Source: Actinomycetes bacterium
GTDB taxonomy: Bacteria; Actinomycetota; Actinomycetes; S36-B12; UBA5976
Direction of reading: 5' to 3'
DNA length: 6,195 nt
Assembly: GCA_021784375.1 (NCBI GenBank)
Contig: JAJXSV010000135.1
Span: 1 to 6,195, forward strand
Each line of letters opens with the position of its first letter. Position 1 is the first letter of the stretch. Made by a program: the position numbers and the translations under genes. The notes under the pieces were generated by a model. The model had not been told where the DNA came from, ran no database searches, and saw nothing but the letters and a program-made list of their open reading frames with translations. Positions 1 through 4,480 of this stretch are shown here, piece after piece.

Positions 1-342
1 ATTGAGGCGTTCGAGGGCAAGCTCAGGGGCCTCCTGGCCGATGTGCAGTTCCACGGCCGCCAACGCGTCGCGCACATCCGATCGTTCTCCATCCTGCACC
101 TCGACGCCGAGACCATCATGCGCGCACTCGATCAGCAGGGCTTCGTCGTGGGTTCCGGGTCGGCCTGTGTCCTCGACGGTCGCCCCTCGCATGTGCTCGC
201 TGCCATGGGCCGGATCACGCACGGCAATCTCCGCCTGGCCCTGCCCTGGGACCTCGATCTGGCAGTGCTCGATCGCTTCGCCGAGGCCGTGGCGAACACC
301 GCGCAGGCGTTGCGCGTCGAGGCGGGGGTGGACGACCTGTGA
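1..342 (+). CDS. Cysteine desulfurase, C-terminal part (5' truncated by window)
   Basis: This is the last 113 residues of a PLP-dependent cysteine desulfurase (NifS/IscS-like, class V aminotransferase fold), open from the first base, so roughly two thirds of the protein lies outside the window. The enzyme removes sulfur from L-cysteine as an enzyme-bound persulfide and releases alanine. The active-site loop is visible as GSGSAC at fragment residues 51-56, with the persulfide-carrying Cys at codon 166-168, followed by PSHVLAAMG, a family signature. Only five residues separate the Cys from the Pro of PSHVL, against six in E. coli IscS as I remember it. The stop codon overlaps the GTG start of the next gene, a TusA-like sulfur carrier, so the two are probably co-translated and the carrier is the likely sulfur acceptor. 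The pyridoxal lysine is outside the window. Whether the sulfur goes to Fe-S clusters, tRNA thiolation or a cofactor cannot be decided here. Confidence 0.9.
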   Translation: MEAFEGKLRGLLADVQFHGRQRVAHIRSFSILHLDAETIMRALDQQGFVVGSGSACVLDGRPSHVLAAMGRITHGNLRLALPWDLDLAVLDRFAEAVANTAQALRVEAGVDDL

Positions 343-557
343 ACCTCGATTGCACGGGTCAGCGCTGCCCGCAGCCCATCGTCGAACTGGCCCGGGCCGC
401 CAAGCGCAGTCAGGTCGGGGACGTCATCCGCATCACCACCGATGACCCGGCGGCCGTCATCGACATCCCGGCCTGGTGTCGGATGCGAGCACATCGCTGC
501 GCCATCGCCGTCGAAACCGATGGCGTCGTCACCCACGAGGTGACGCTGCTGCACTGA
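339..557 (+). CDS. TusA-family sulfurtransferase / sulfur carrier
   Basis: A 72-residue protein, the normal size for the TusA/SirA/YedF family of cytosolic sulfur carriers. The defining CPxP motif is present as CPQP at residues 10-13; Cys10 is the expected persulfide-accepting residue. The stretch TTDDPAAVIDIPAWCRMR (33-50) matches the second conserved block. Two more cysteines (47 and 54) are present. The start is GTG at 339, whose last two bases belong to the TGA of the upstream cysteine desulfurase, which implies translational coupling; a G-rich stretch at 321-330 may serve as ribosome binding site. The family takes persulfide sulfur from a desulfurase and hands it to tRNA thiolation, molybdenum cofactor or other acceptors. 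The acceptor in this organism is unknown, so I give no symbol. The gene ends 4 bases from the convergent adoK stop. Confidence 0.88.
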   Translation: MNLDCTGQRCPQPIVELARAAKRSQVGDVIRITTDDPAAVIDIPAWCRMRAHRCAIAVETDGVVTHEVTLLH

Positions 558-582
558 GCGGTCAGGGACGGCTGCAGTGCAG
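549..582. terminator. Hairpin spanning the convergent tusA-like/adoK stop codons (possible bidirectional terminator)
   Basis: An 8-bp perfect inverted repeat, CTGCACTG at 549-556 and its complement at 575-582, is extended by three more pairs (557-559 with 571-573) across one bulged G. Both stop codons (555-557 on + and 562-564 on -) lie within it. There is no T-tract on either side, so it is not a classical intrinsic terminator. It may slow polymerase or protect both 3' ends, but the function is inferred. Confidence 0.35.
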
Positions 583-1548
583 GTGCGGCAGCACCTCGGC
601 GGCCGCAGGCTCGCCATAGGCGTCCGCGAAGCGTTCCAGGAAGCGGCGCTGCGAGACCTCGTACTCCTGCGGTCCGACCGTCTCGATGGCGTAGGTCGCG
701 AGCAGGGAGCCGATCTGCGCGCAGCGCTCGAGCGTGAGGCCCCATGCGTATCCGCTCAGGAATCCGGCACGGAAGGCGTCACCCACCCCTGTCGGGTCGA
801 TGATCCGCTCCTCACGTGGCACCGGCACGTGGACCGGTGCGAAGCGGCGCGACTCGATGCGCGAGCCCTTCGAGCCCAGCGTGGTGATGCGCACGTCCAC
901 CCGGTCCAGGATGTCGTCTGCCGACCACCCGGTCTTCTGCTCGATGAGCGAGGCCTCGTATTCGTTGGTGAACAGGAAGCGGGCGCCGTCGACGAGCAGC
1001 TTGATCTCGTCGCCCCCCATGCGGGCGAGCTGCTGGCTGGGATCGGCGGCGAAGGCGATGCTCCGGAAGCGGCACTCGTCGGTGTGGCGCAGCATGGCCT
1101 CGGGGTCGTTGGGGCCGATGAGCACGAGGTCGAGGCCGCCGAAGCGCTGGGCCACCGGCTGCAACTCGATGTCCCTCGCCTCGACCATGGCGCCGGTGTA
1201 GAAGGACGCCAACTGGTTCTGCTCGTTGTCGGTCGTGCAGATGAACCGAGCCGTGTGTCGCAGCTCCGAGATGAGCACGGCGCTGCAATCGACGCCGTGC
1301 CGCTCCAGCCAGGACCGGTAGTCGGCGAAGTCCAAACCTGCTGCGCCAACCAGGATCGGGCTGCCGCCGAGGACGCCCATGCCGAAGGCGATGTTGCCGG
1401 CAACGCCACCGCGCCGCACCTCGAGCTCGTCGACGAGGAAGGACAACGTGATGTTGTCGAGTGCGCCGTCGACCAGCGAGTCCCGGAAGCGGCCGGGGAA
1501 GCGCATGAGGTGATCGGTGGCGATGGAGGCGGATACGGCGATCTTCAC
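562..1548 (-). CDS. adoK: Adenosine kinase, mycobacterial AdoK type (PfkB/ribokinase family)
   Basis: A 328-residue cytosolic carbohydrate/nucleoside kinase of the PfkB family. It closely resembles the M. tuberculosis adenosine kinase (Rv2202c) as I remember that sequence, including the N-terminal block ATDHLMRFPGRF (10-21), RGGVAGNIAF (46-55), HTARF (98-102), FAADPSQQLAR (166-176) and the C-terminal DPTGVGDAFRAGF (251-263). Asp257 in the GVGD motif is the expected catalytic base, and the GG near residues 47-48 belongs to the first PfkB signature. The enzyme phosphorylates adenosine to AMP using ATP, in purine salvage. In mycobacteria this bacterial AdoK is closer to ribokinases than to eukaryotic adenosine kinases. 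The start is GTG at 1548, matching the homologue's N-terminus; no Shine-Dalgarno is evident, and a TAGTCT box 6 bases upstream suggests a leaderless message. It is divergent from the HipA-like gene by 34 bases. Confidence 0.9.
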   Translation of the reverse strand: MKIAVSASIATDHLMRFPGRFRDSLVDGALDNITLSFLVDELEVRRGGVAGNIAFGMGVLGGSPILVGAAGLDFADYRSWLERHGVDCSAVLISELRHTARFICTTDNEQNQLASFYTGAMVEARDIELQPVAQRFGGLDLVLIGPNDPEAMLRHTDECRFRSIAFAADPSQQLARMGGDEIKLLVDGARFLFTNEYEASLIEQKTGWSADDILDRVDVRITTLGSKGSRIESRRFAPVHVPVPREERIIDPTGVGDAFRAGFLSGYAWGLTLERCAQIGSLLATYAIETVGPQEYEVSQRRFLERFADAYGEPAAAEVLPHLHCSRP

Positions 1549-1554
1549 CGGTCC

Positions 1555-1560
1555 AGACTA
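1555..1560 (-). promoter_or_regulatory. Candidate -10 box of adoK (TAGTCT), leaderless
   Basis: On the minus strand TAGTCT fits the actinobacterial -10 pattern TANNNT and is separated from the GTG start of adoK by six bases (GGACCG). Transcription would begin at or one base around the start codon, giving a leaderless mRNA, which is common in Actinobacteria. I see no convincing -35 element. Confidence 0.45.
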
Positions 1561-1569
1561 GGGGCGCAG

Positions 1570-1575
1570 TACGCT
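1570..1575 (+). promoter_or_regulatory. Candidate -10 box of the HipA-like gene (TACGCT), leaderless
   Basis: TACGCT fits TANNNT and lies seven bases before the GTG start at 1583, so transcription would begin at about the start codon. No Shine-Dalgarno is found in the gap; the only purine run (1561-1564) is 18 bases away. It overlaps a 14-bp palindrome (1571-1584). No clear -35 element is visible. Confidence 0.45.
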
Positions 1576-1584
1576 CGCGAGCGT
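1571..1584. promoter_or_regulatory. Perfect 14-bp palindrome, possible operator
   Basis: ACGCTCGCGAGCGT is exactly its own reverse complement. It begins on the second base of the candidate -10 box and ends on the second base of the GTG start codon of the HipA-like gene. A dimeric repressor bound there would block polymerase or initiation. No regulator gene is adjacent, and the HipA-like protein has no visible DNA-binding domain, so the binding protein is unknown. Chance occurrence in GC-rich DNA is possible. Confidence 0.35.
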
Positions 1585-2422
1585 GCTGCCCCATGTCGTC
1601 GCCACCCGTTACGTGACGCCGTTGCGTGAAGGCGGTTCGCTGCCCGGCCTGATGGAGGCGGATGACGACGGCCTGTACGTCGTGAAGTTCCGGGGCGCCG
1701 GCCAGGGCGTGCGCACGCTCATCGCCGAGGTCATCGCCGGCGGGCTCGCGCGTGGTCTGGGCCTGCCGGTGCCGGACCTGGTGGCCGTGGAACTCGACGC
1801 CTGCTTCGCGGCGGGTGAACCCGACGAGGAGATCCAGGAGTTGCTGCGCGCCAGCGCGGGCCTCAACCTCGGCGTCGACTTCCTGCCCGGAGCACTGGAT
1901 TTCGATCCGGAGCGCTTCCGCATCGATGCGGAACTCGCCGGCCGCGTGGTCTGGTTCGACGCCCTCGTGAACAACGTCGACCGCTCCCATCGCAACCCGA
2001 ACCTGCTGCACTGGCACGGCCTGCGCCTCATCGACCACGGTGCGACCCTGTCCTTCCACCATCGGTGGGAGACAGCCGCTGCCTTCCCGACGCGCCCCTA
2101 CGACGCGACCGACCACGCGCTGCTGCCACTCGCGCCCCCGGTACTCGAGGCCGACGCCGAGTTGGCGGGGCGGGTCACCCCCGAGTTGGTTGCCGCAGCG
2201 GTGGCGGAGGTGCCGGCCGAGTGGTTGGAACCGGACCCCGCGGTGGGAGATGCAGCGGCGCTGCGCGCTGCCTACATCGCAGCGCTGCTCGACCGCGTGA
2301 GCGCCCGCACTTCCTGGCTGCCGGGACTCGTCGCGCAGATACGCGCCTTCGACGGGCGACCGCGGGTGGCTGCCACACCGCGCAACCGCCCGGCGTTCGT
2401 CATGGAAGGCCCACGGCTGTGA
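1583..2422 (+). CDS. HipA-like kinase family protein (HipA_2-type)
   Basis: A 279-residue protein with the layout of a minimal HipA-like Ser/Thr-kinase fold, without the N-terminal extension of classical HipA toxins. In order: a glycine-containing loop REGGSLP (15-21); YVVKF (32-36) with Lys35 as likely ATP-binding lysine; Glu49 as possible helix-C partner; WFDALVNNVDRSHRNPN (124-140), which resembles the HipA catalytic loop NTDRHxKN, giving Asp133 as candidate catalytic base and Asn138 as metal ligand; and LIDHG (149-153), with Asp151 in the DFG-like position. The opening VATRYVTPLREGGSLP matches family members I remember, supporting the GTG start at 1583. The substrate is unknown. No HipB-like antitoxin is encoded nearby, so calling it a toxin is not justified. 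Its stop overlaps the start of a DUF3037 gene, its probable partner. Confidence 0.8.
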   Translation: MLPHVVATRYVTPLREGGSLPGLMEADDDGLYVVKFRGAGQGVRTLIAEVIAGGLARGLGLPVPDLVAVELDACFAAGEPDEEIQELLRASAGLNLGVDFLPGALDFDPERFRIDAELAGRVVWFDALVNNVDRSHRNPNLLHWHGLRLIDHGATLSFHHRWETAAAFPTRPYDATDHALLPLAPPVLEADAELAGRVTPELVAAAVAEVPAEWLEPDPAVGDAAALRAAYIAALLDRVSARTSWLPGLVAQIRAFDGRPRVAATPRNRPAFVMEGPRL

Positions 2423-2787
2423 ACCCGCGTCTGTCCTACGAGTATGCGATCGTGCGCGTGGTGCCCGACGTCGCGCGCGGCGAGTTCATCAATGCCGGCG
2501 TCCTCCTCTACTCCCGGGAGGCCGCGTACCTGGATGCGCTGATCGACTTGGACGAGCAGCGGCTGCGGGCCCTGGCGCCGGACATCGATGTCGCCGAGGT
2601 GCGCCGCTCACTGGCCGCCATCGCGGACTGCATCCCTGCGGAGGGCGAGTCCATCGGCCAGCGGTTCCGCTGGCTCACCATGCCGCGCAGCACCGTCGTG
2701 CAGACGTCGCCCATCCACACCGGCACGGCAGTCGAACCGGCGCAGGAACTCCAGCGCATCGCAGACGCCCTGGTTCGCGCCCGGTAA
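2419..2787 (+). CDS. DUF3037 domain protein
   Basis: A 122-residue protein of a family without known function. The start is GTG at 2419, overlapping the TGA of the HipA-like gene by three bases, with GGAAGG at 2404-2409 as a plausible ribosome binding site; reading further upstream in this frame only gives an antisense-like shadow of the kinase. Recognisable family blocks are YEYAIVRVVPDVARGEFINAG (within 8-27), with GEFINAGVLLY at 21-31, and RFRWLTMPRSTVVQTSPIHTG (within 82-102). There is no signal peptide or membrane segment, so it is presumably cytosolic. I recall DUF3037 genes next to HipA-like kinase genes in other bacteria, and the overlap here supports a functional pair: partner, substrate or regulator of the kinase. 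Which of these cannot be told from sequence. The unit ends at a strong hairpin 17 bases downstream. Confidence 0.8.
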   Translation: MNPRLSYEYAIVRVVPDVARGEFINAGVLLYSREAAYLDALIDLDEQRLRALAPDIDVAEVRRSLAAIADCIPAEGESIGQRFRWLTMPRSTVVQTSPIHTGTAVEPAQELQRIADALVRAR

Positions 2788-2803
2788 CCGTCGCTGGAAA
2801 CGC

Positions 2804-2839
2804 CGAGTGGCGACCTCCCGCACGGGGGGTCGCCACTCG
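2804..2839. terminator. Strong intrinsic-type hairpin after the HipA-like/DUF3037 unit
   Basis: Arms 2804-2819 and 2824-2839 form a 16-bp stem with a single T-G wobble and a GCAC tetraloop. It starts 17 bases after the DUF3037 stop. Downstream on the plus strand, 2840-2855 is moderately T-rich (8 of 16). On the minus strand a short TTT follows, so it may also stop transcription arriving from erpA. Weak U-tracts are usual for terminators in high-GC Actinobacteria. Confidence 0.75.
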
Positions 2840-2880
2840 TCTTGGTCTCGCTTCTGGCCACGGGCCCAGCCGCGCCCAAC

Positions 2881-2898
2881 GGCCGGGTTGGTCCGGCC
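2881..2898 (-). terminator. Small GC hairpin directly after erpA stop
   Basis: GGCCGG (2881-2886) and CCGGCC (2893-2898) form a 6-bp stem with a 6-base loop that begins on the last base of the erpA stop codon. An alternative 5-bp stem (2876-2880 with 2887-2891) competes with it. There is no good T-tract, so it could be only a 3'-end structure ahead of the larger hairpin at 2804-2839. Confidence 0.25.
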
Positions 2899-3239
2899 TA
2901 GCTGAAGGAGTCGCCGCAGGCGCAGGAACTCTGCGCGTTCGGGTTGTCGATGGTGAAGCCCTGCTGCTCGATGGTGTCCGCGAAGTCGATGGTCGCGCCC
3001 ATCAGGTACGGGATGCTCATGCGGTCGACGACGACGGAGACCCCGCCGAACTCCGCCCGTGCGTCGCCATCGAGTTGGCGATCATCGAAGAACAACTGGT
3101 AACGCATGCCCGAGCAACCGCCGGGCTGGACGGCGATGCGCAGCGCCAGGTCGTCGCGACCCTCGGCCTCGATCAGCGCCTTCACCTTGACGGCCGCAGC
3201 ATCACTCAACTGCACGCCATGGGTGGTCTCGACGGTCAT
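2898..3239 (-). CDS. erpA: A-type iron-sulfur cluster carrier (HesB/IscA/ErpA family)
   Basis: A 113-residue cytosolic protein of the usual length for A-type Fe-S carriers, which bind a cluster and insert it into client enzymes. The three ligand cysteines are in place: Cys42 in PGGCSGMRY (39-47), and Cys106 and Cys108 in SSCACG near the C-terminus. The frame is open upstream to 3290, but ATG at 3239 is preferred: it gives the family N-terminus (LSDAAAVKVKAL at 11-22) and is preceded by AGGAGG at 3249-3244 with a 4-base spacer. A SigR/SigH-type promoter motif lies further upstream, so it is probably expressed from its own promoter under thiol stress, besides any read-through from the glycerate kinase gene. 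NadA, encoded 1.2 kb away, is a plausible client. The ErpA name rests on family membership; IscA or SufA function cannot be excluded. Confidence 0.9.
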   Translation of the reverse strand: MTVETTHGVQLSDAAAVKVKALIEAEGRDDLALRIAVQPGGCSGMRYQLFFDDRQLDGDARAEFGGVSVVVDRMSIPYLMGATIDFADTIEQQGFTIDNPNAQSSCACGDSFS

Positions 3240-3243
3240 GAAC

Positions 3244-3249
3244 CCTCCT
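3244..3249 (-). promoter_or_regulatory. Ribosome binding site of erpA
   Basis: AGGAGG on the minus strand, 4 bases before ATG at 3239. It decides the start in favour of 3239 over the upstream in-frame codons at 3290 and 3263, and it is the only canonical Shine-Dalgarno in the window. Confidence 0.8.
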
Positions 3250-3281
3250 CGGTCGCGGACCATGTCCGCATCACGCGTATT

Positions 3282-3307
3282 AACGCACACATCCTTGCCG
3301 AAATTCC
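3282..3307 (-). promoter_or_regulatory. SigR/SigH-type promoter motif (GGAAT-N18-GTT) upstream of erpA
   Basis: On the minus strand GGAAT (3307-3303) is followed after exactly 18 bases by GTT (3284-3282). This equals the published consensus for Streptomyces SigR, the thiol-oxidative-stress sigma factor, whose mycobacterial counterpart is SigH. Transcription would start near 3275, leaving a leader of about 35 bases that contains the AGGAGG ribosome binding site. No good housekeeping -10 was seen in this gap. Confidence 0.55.
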
Positions 3308-3347
3308 AGCCGACGTGGGCACTTGGACCCTTCGACCCGCGTCGCGC

Positions 3348-4451
3348 TCAGCCCCAGGTGCGGACGAGCCGCTCGGCGGCGTCCGCCAGGGCCTGCGCGG
3401 GCTCCCCCAGGGAACGTGACTCCCCGAACATCTCGCTCACCGAGTAGGCGGCATCCAGTCCCATATCCACCCGTTCGCGGGGCGTGATGACGACGCGGCC
3501 CGCGATGGCGATCACGGGGATGCCCCGTTCCTGGGCCCGCCGCGCCACCCCGGAGATGACCTTCCCCTGGAGGGACTGCCAGTCCAGGCTCCCCTCGCCC
3601 GTGATCACCAGGTCGACGTCCGTGAGGTCGATGCCGCTCTCGTCCCACACCAGGTCGATGCCCGGCAGTCGGCGCGCACCGAGGCGAAGCAGGGAGAAGC
3701 CCAGGCCGCCCGCGGCGCCGGAACCGAGCATCACGGCCGCATCCCGGCCATCGCCGCGACGGCCGCAGGCGTCGGCGAAGGCGGCGAGTGCCGCCTCCAG
3801 CTCGGGCAGTTGCTCGTCGCTGGCTCCCTTCTGCGCGGCGAAACCGAACACGGCGCCCCGCGGACCCAGCAAGGGCACGTCCACATCGCTCGCCACCACC
3901 ACATCCACGCCAGCGAGGCGCGCAAGCGGCCGCCCGAGGTCGACAGCGGTGACCCGGGCAAGCGGCAGGGGCCCTCGATCGAGGGGAACGGGGTCGCCGA
4001 CTGCGGACACGGCGATCGCCCCCAGGCTGCTCAGCAGCCCGGCCCCGGCATCCGTCACGTTGGTGCCGCCCAGCCCGAGCACCACCCTCCGGGCGCCCGC
4101 GTCGAGTGCCGCCAGCAGGAGTTCACCGACGCCGCTCGAGTGGGCGGCCAGGACGTCCAGACCCCGGCTGAGCCCCACGACCTGGGCGGATTCCAGGTAT
4201 GCGGTGTCCCCCGACAGGGTCCACCGCGCATCCACCACGCCCCCCAGCGAGTGCCTGGCCCTGAGCTCGCGCAGCGGCACCCCATGGGCGAGCGCCATGG
4301 CGCGCACGAAACCGGGCCCCCCGTCCGAGAGCGGCTTCAGCTGCAGGTCATGGTTCGGCCGCGCCCGTCGCCAACCGGAGGCGATGGCGAGTGCCACCTC
4401 GTCGGCATCGAGGGTGCCCTTGAAGGCGTCGGGGGCGACGAGGATGCGCAT
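3348..4451 (-). CDS. Glycerate kinase (GlxK/GarK family)
   Basis: A 367-residue protein of the glycerate kinase type 1 family, which phosphorylates D-glycerate to a phosphoglycerate with ATP and feeds glyoxylate or serine-derived carbon into glycolysis. Conserved blocks from the ATG at 4451: APDAFKGTL (6-14), PLSDGGPGF (40-48), LGLGGTNVTDAGAG (125-138), ASDVDVPLLGPRGA (187-200) with QKGA (207-210), GSGAAGGLGFSLL (243-255) and ITGEGSLDWQSLQGK (283-297). Full length for the family. Block two reads DGGPGF where typical members have DGGEGT. An in-frame GTG at 4457 would add two residues; I prefer 4451 because homologues begin near MRILVAPD and because TACCGT lies exactly six bases before it. It is divergent from nadA and lies 108 bases upstream of erpA on the same strand. 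I recall a glycerate kinase-like gene next to the HesB gene in M. tuberculosis. Confidence 0.88.
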   Translation of the reverse strand: MRILVAPDAFKGTLDADEVALAIASGWRRARPNHDLQLKPLSDGGPGFVRAMALAHGVPLRELRARHSLGGVVDARWTLSGDTAYLESAQVVGLSRGLDVLAAHSSGVGELLLAALDAGARRVVLGLGGTNVTDAGAGLLSSLGAIAVSAVGDPVPLDRGPLPLARVTAVDLGRPLARLAGVDVVVASDVDVPLLGPRGAVFGFAAQKGASDEQLPELEAALAAFADACGRRGDGRDAAVMLGSGAAGGLGFSLLRLGARRLPGIDLVWDESGIDLTDVDLVITGEGSLDWQSLQGKVISGVARRAQERGIPVIAIAGRVVITPRERVDMGLDAAYSVSEMFGESRSLGEPAQALADAAERLVRTWG

Positions 4452-4457
4452 CGGCAC

Positions 4458-4463
4458 ACGGTA
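4458..4463 (-). promoter_or_regulatory. Candidate -10 box of the glycerate kinase gene (TACCGT), leaderless
   Basis: TACCGT on the minus strand fits TANNNT and is separated by six bases from the ATG at 4451, the same geometry as the adoK promoter. It supports 4451 as the start and a leaderless transcript. No ribosome binding site is visible upstream of 4451. Confidence 0.4.
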
Positions 4464-4468
4464 TCTGC

Positions 4469-4474
4469 GAAACT
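4469..4474 (+). promoter_or_regulatory. Possible -10 box of nadA (GAAACT)
   Basis: The hexamer GAAACT keeps the A at position 2 and the T at position 6 of the -10 pattern but not the first T. It sits six bases before the nadA ATG, again a leaderless geometry, and there is no Shine-Dalgarno in the gap. Weak on its own; listed because the spacing repeats that of the other divergent starts. Confidence 0.25.
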
Positions 4475-4480
4475 AGGCCC

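Noticed and set aside
581..596. 6-bp stem with a 4-base loop near the adoK 3' end
   Set aside because: It lies wholly in the adoK coding region, and short GC hairpins of this size are frequent in such DNA.
577..1629. Plus-strand open frame of 350 codons antisense to adoK
   Set aside because: The minus strand encodes adenosine kinase end to end with all motifs; the plus-strand translation resembles no family.
1522..1663. 13-bp direct repeat (1522-1534 and 1651-1663) flanking the adoK/hipA-like gap
   Set aside because: Both copies are inside conserved coding sequence in different frames and strands relative to their genes; no mobile-element or target-site signature accompanies them, so it is most likely chance.
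812..2116. Minus-strand open frame of 434 codons spanning adoK and the HipA-like gene
   Set aside because: It crosses two real genes in the wrong frames and is dominated by Arg/His/Ala runs typical of GC-rich shadows.
2065..2418. N-terminal extension of the DUF3037 frame upstream of 2419
   Set aside because: This stretch lies inside the HipA-like gene, translates to Arg/Gly-rich sequence unlike DUF3037, and the family N-terminus begins right at the GTG of 2419.
1583..2787. Classical HipBA toxin-antitoxin system
   Set aside because: No HipB-like helix-turn-helix protein is encoded, the kinase lacks the HipA N-terminal domain, and the partner is DUF3037; toxicity cannot be claimed from sequence.
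3240..3290. 17-residue N-terminal extension of erpA
   Set aside because: It would include the AGGAGG ribosome binding site and part of the promoter motif; the A-type carrier family starts near the ATG at 3239.
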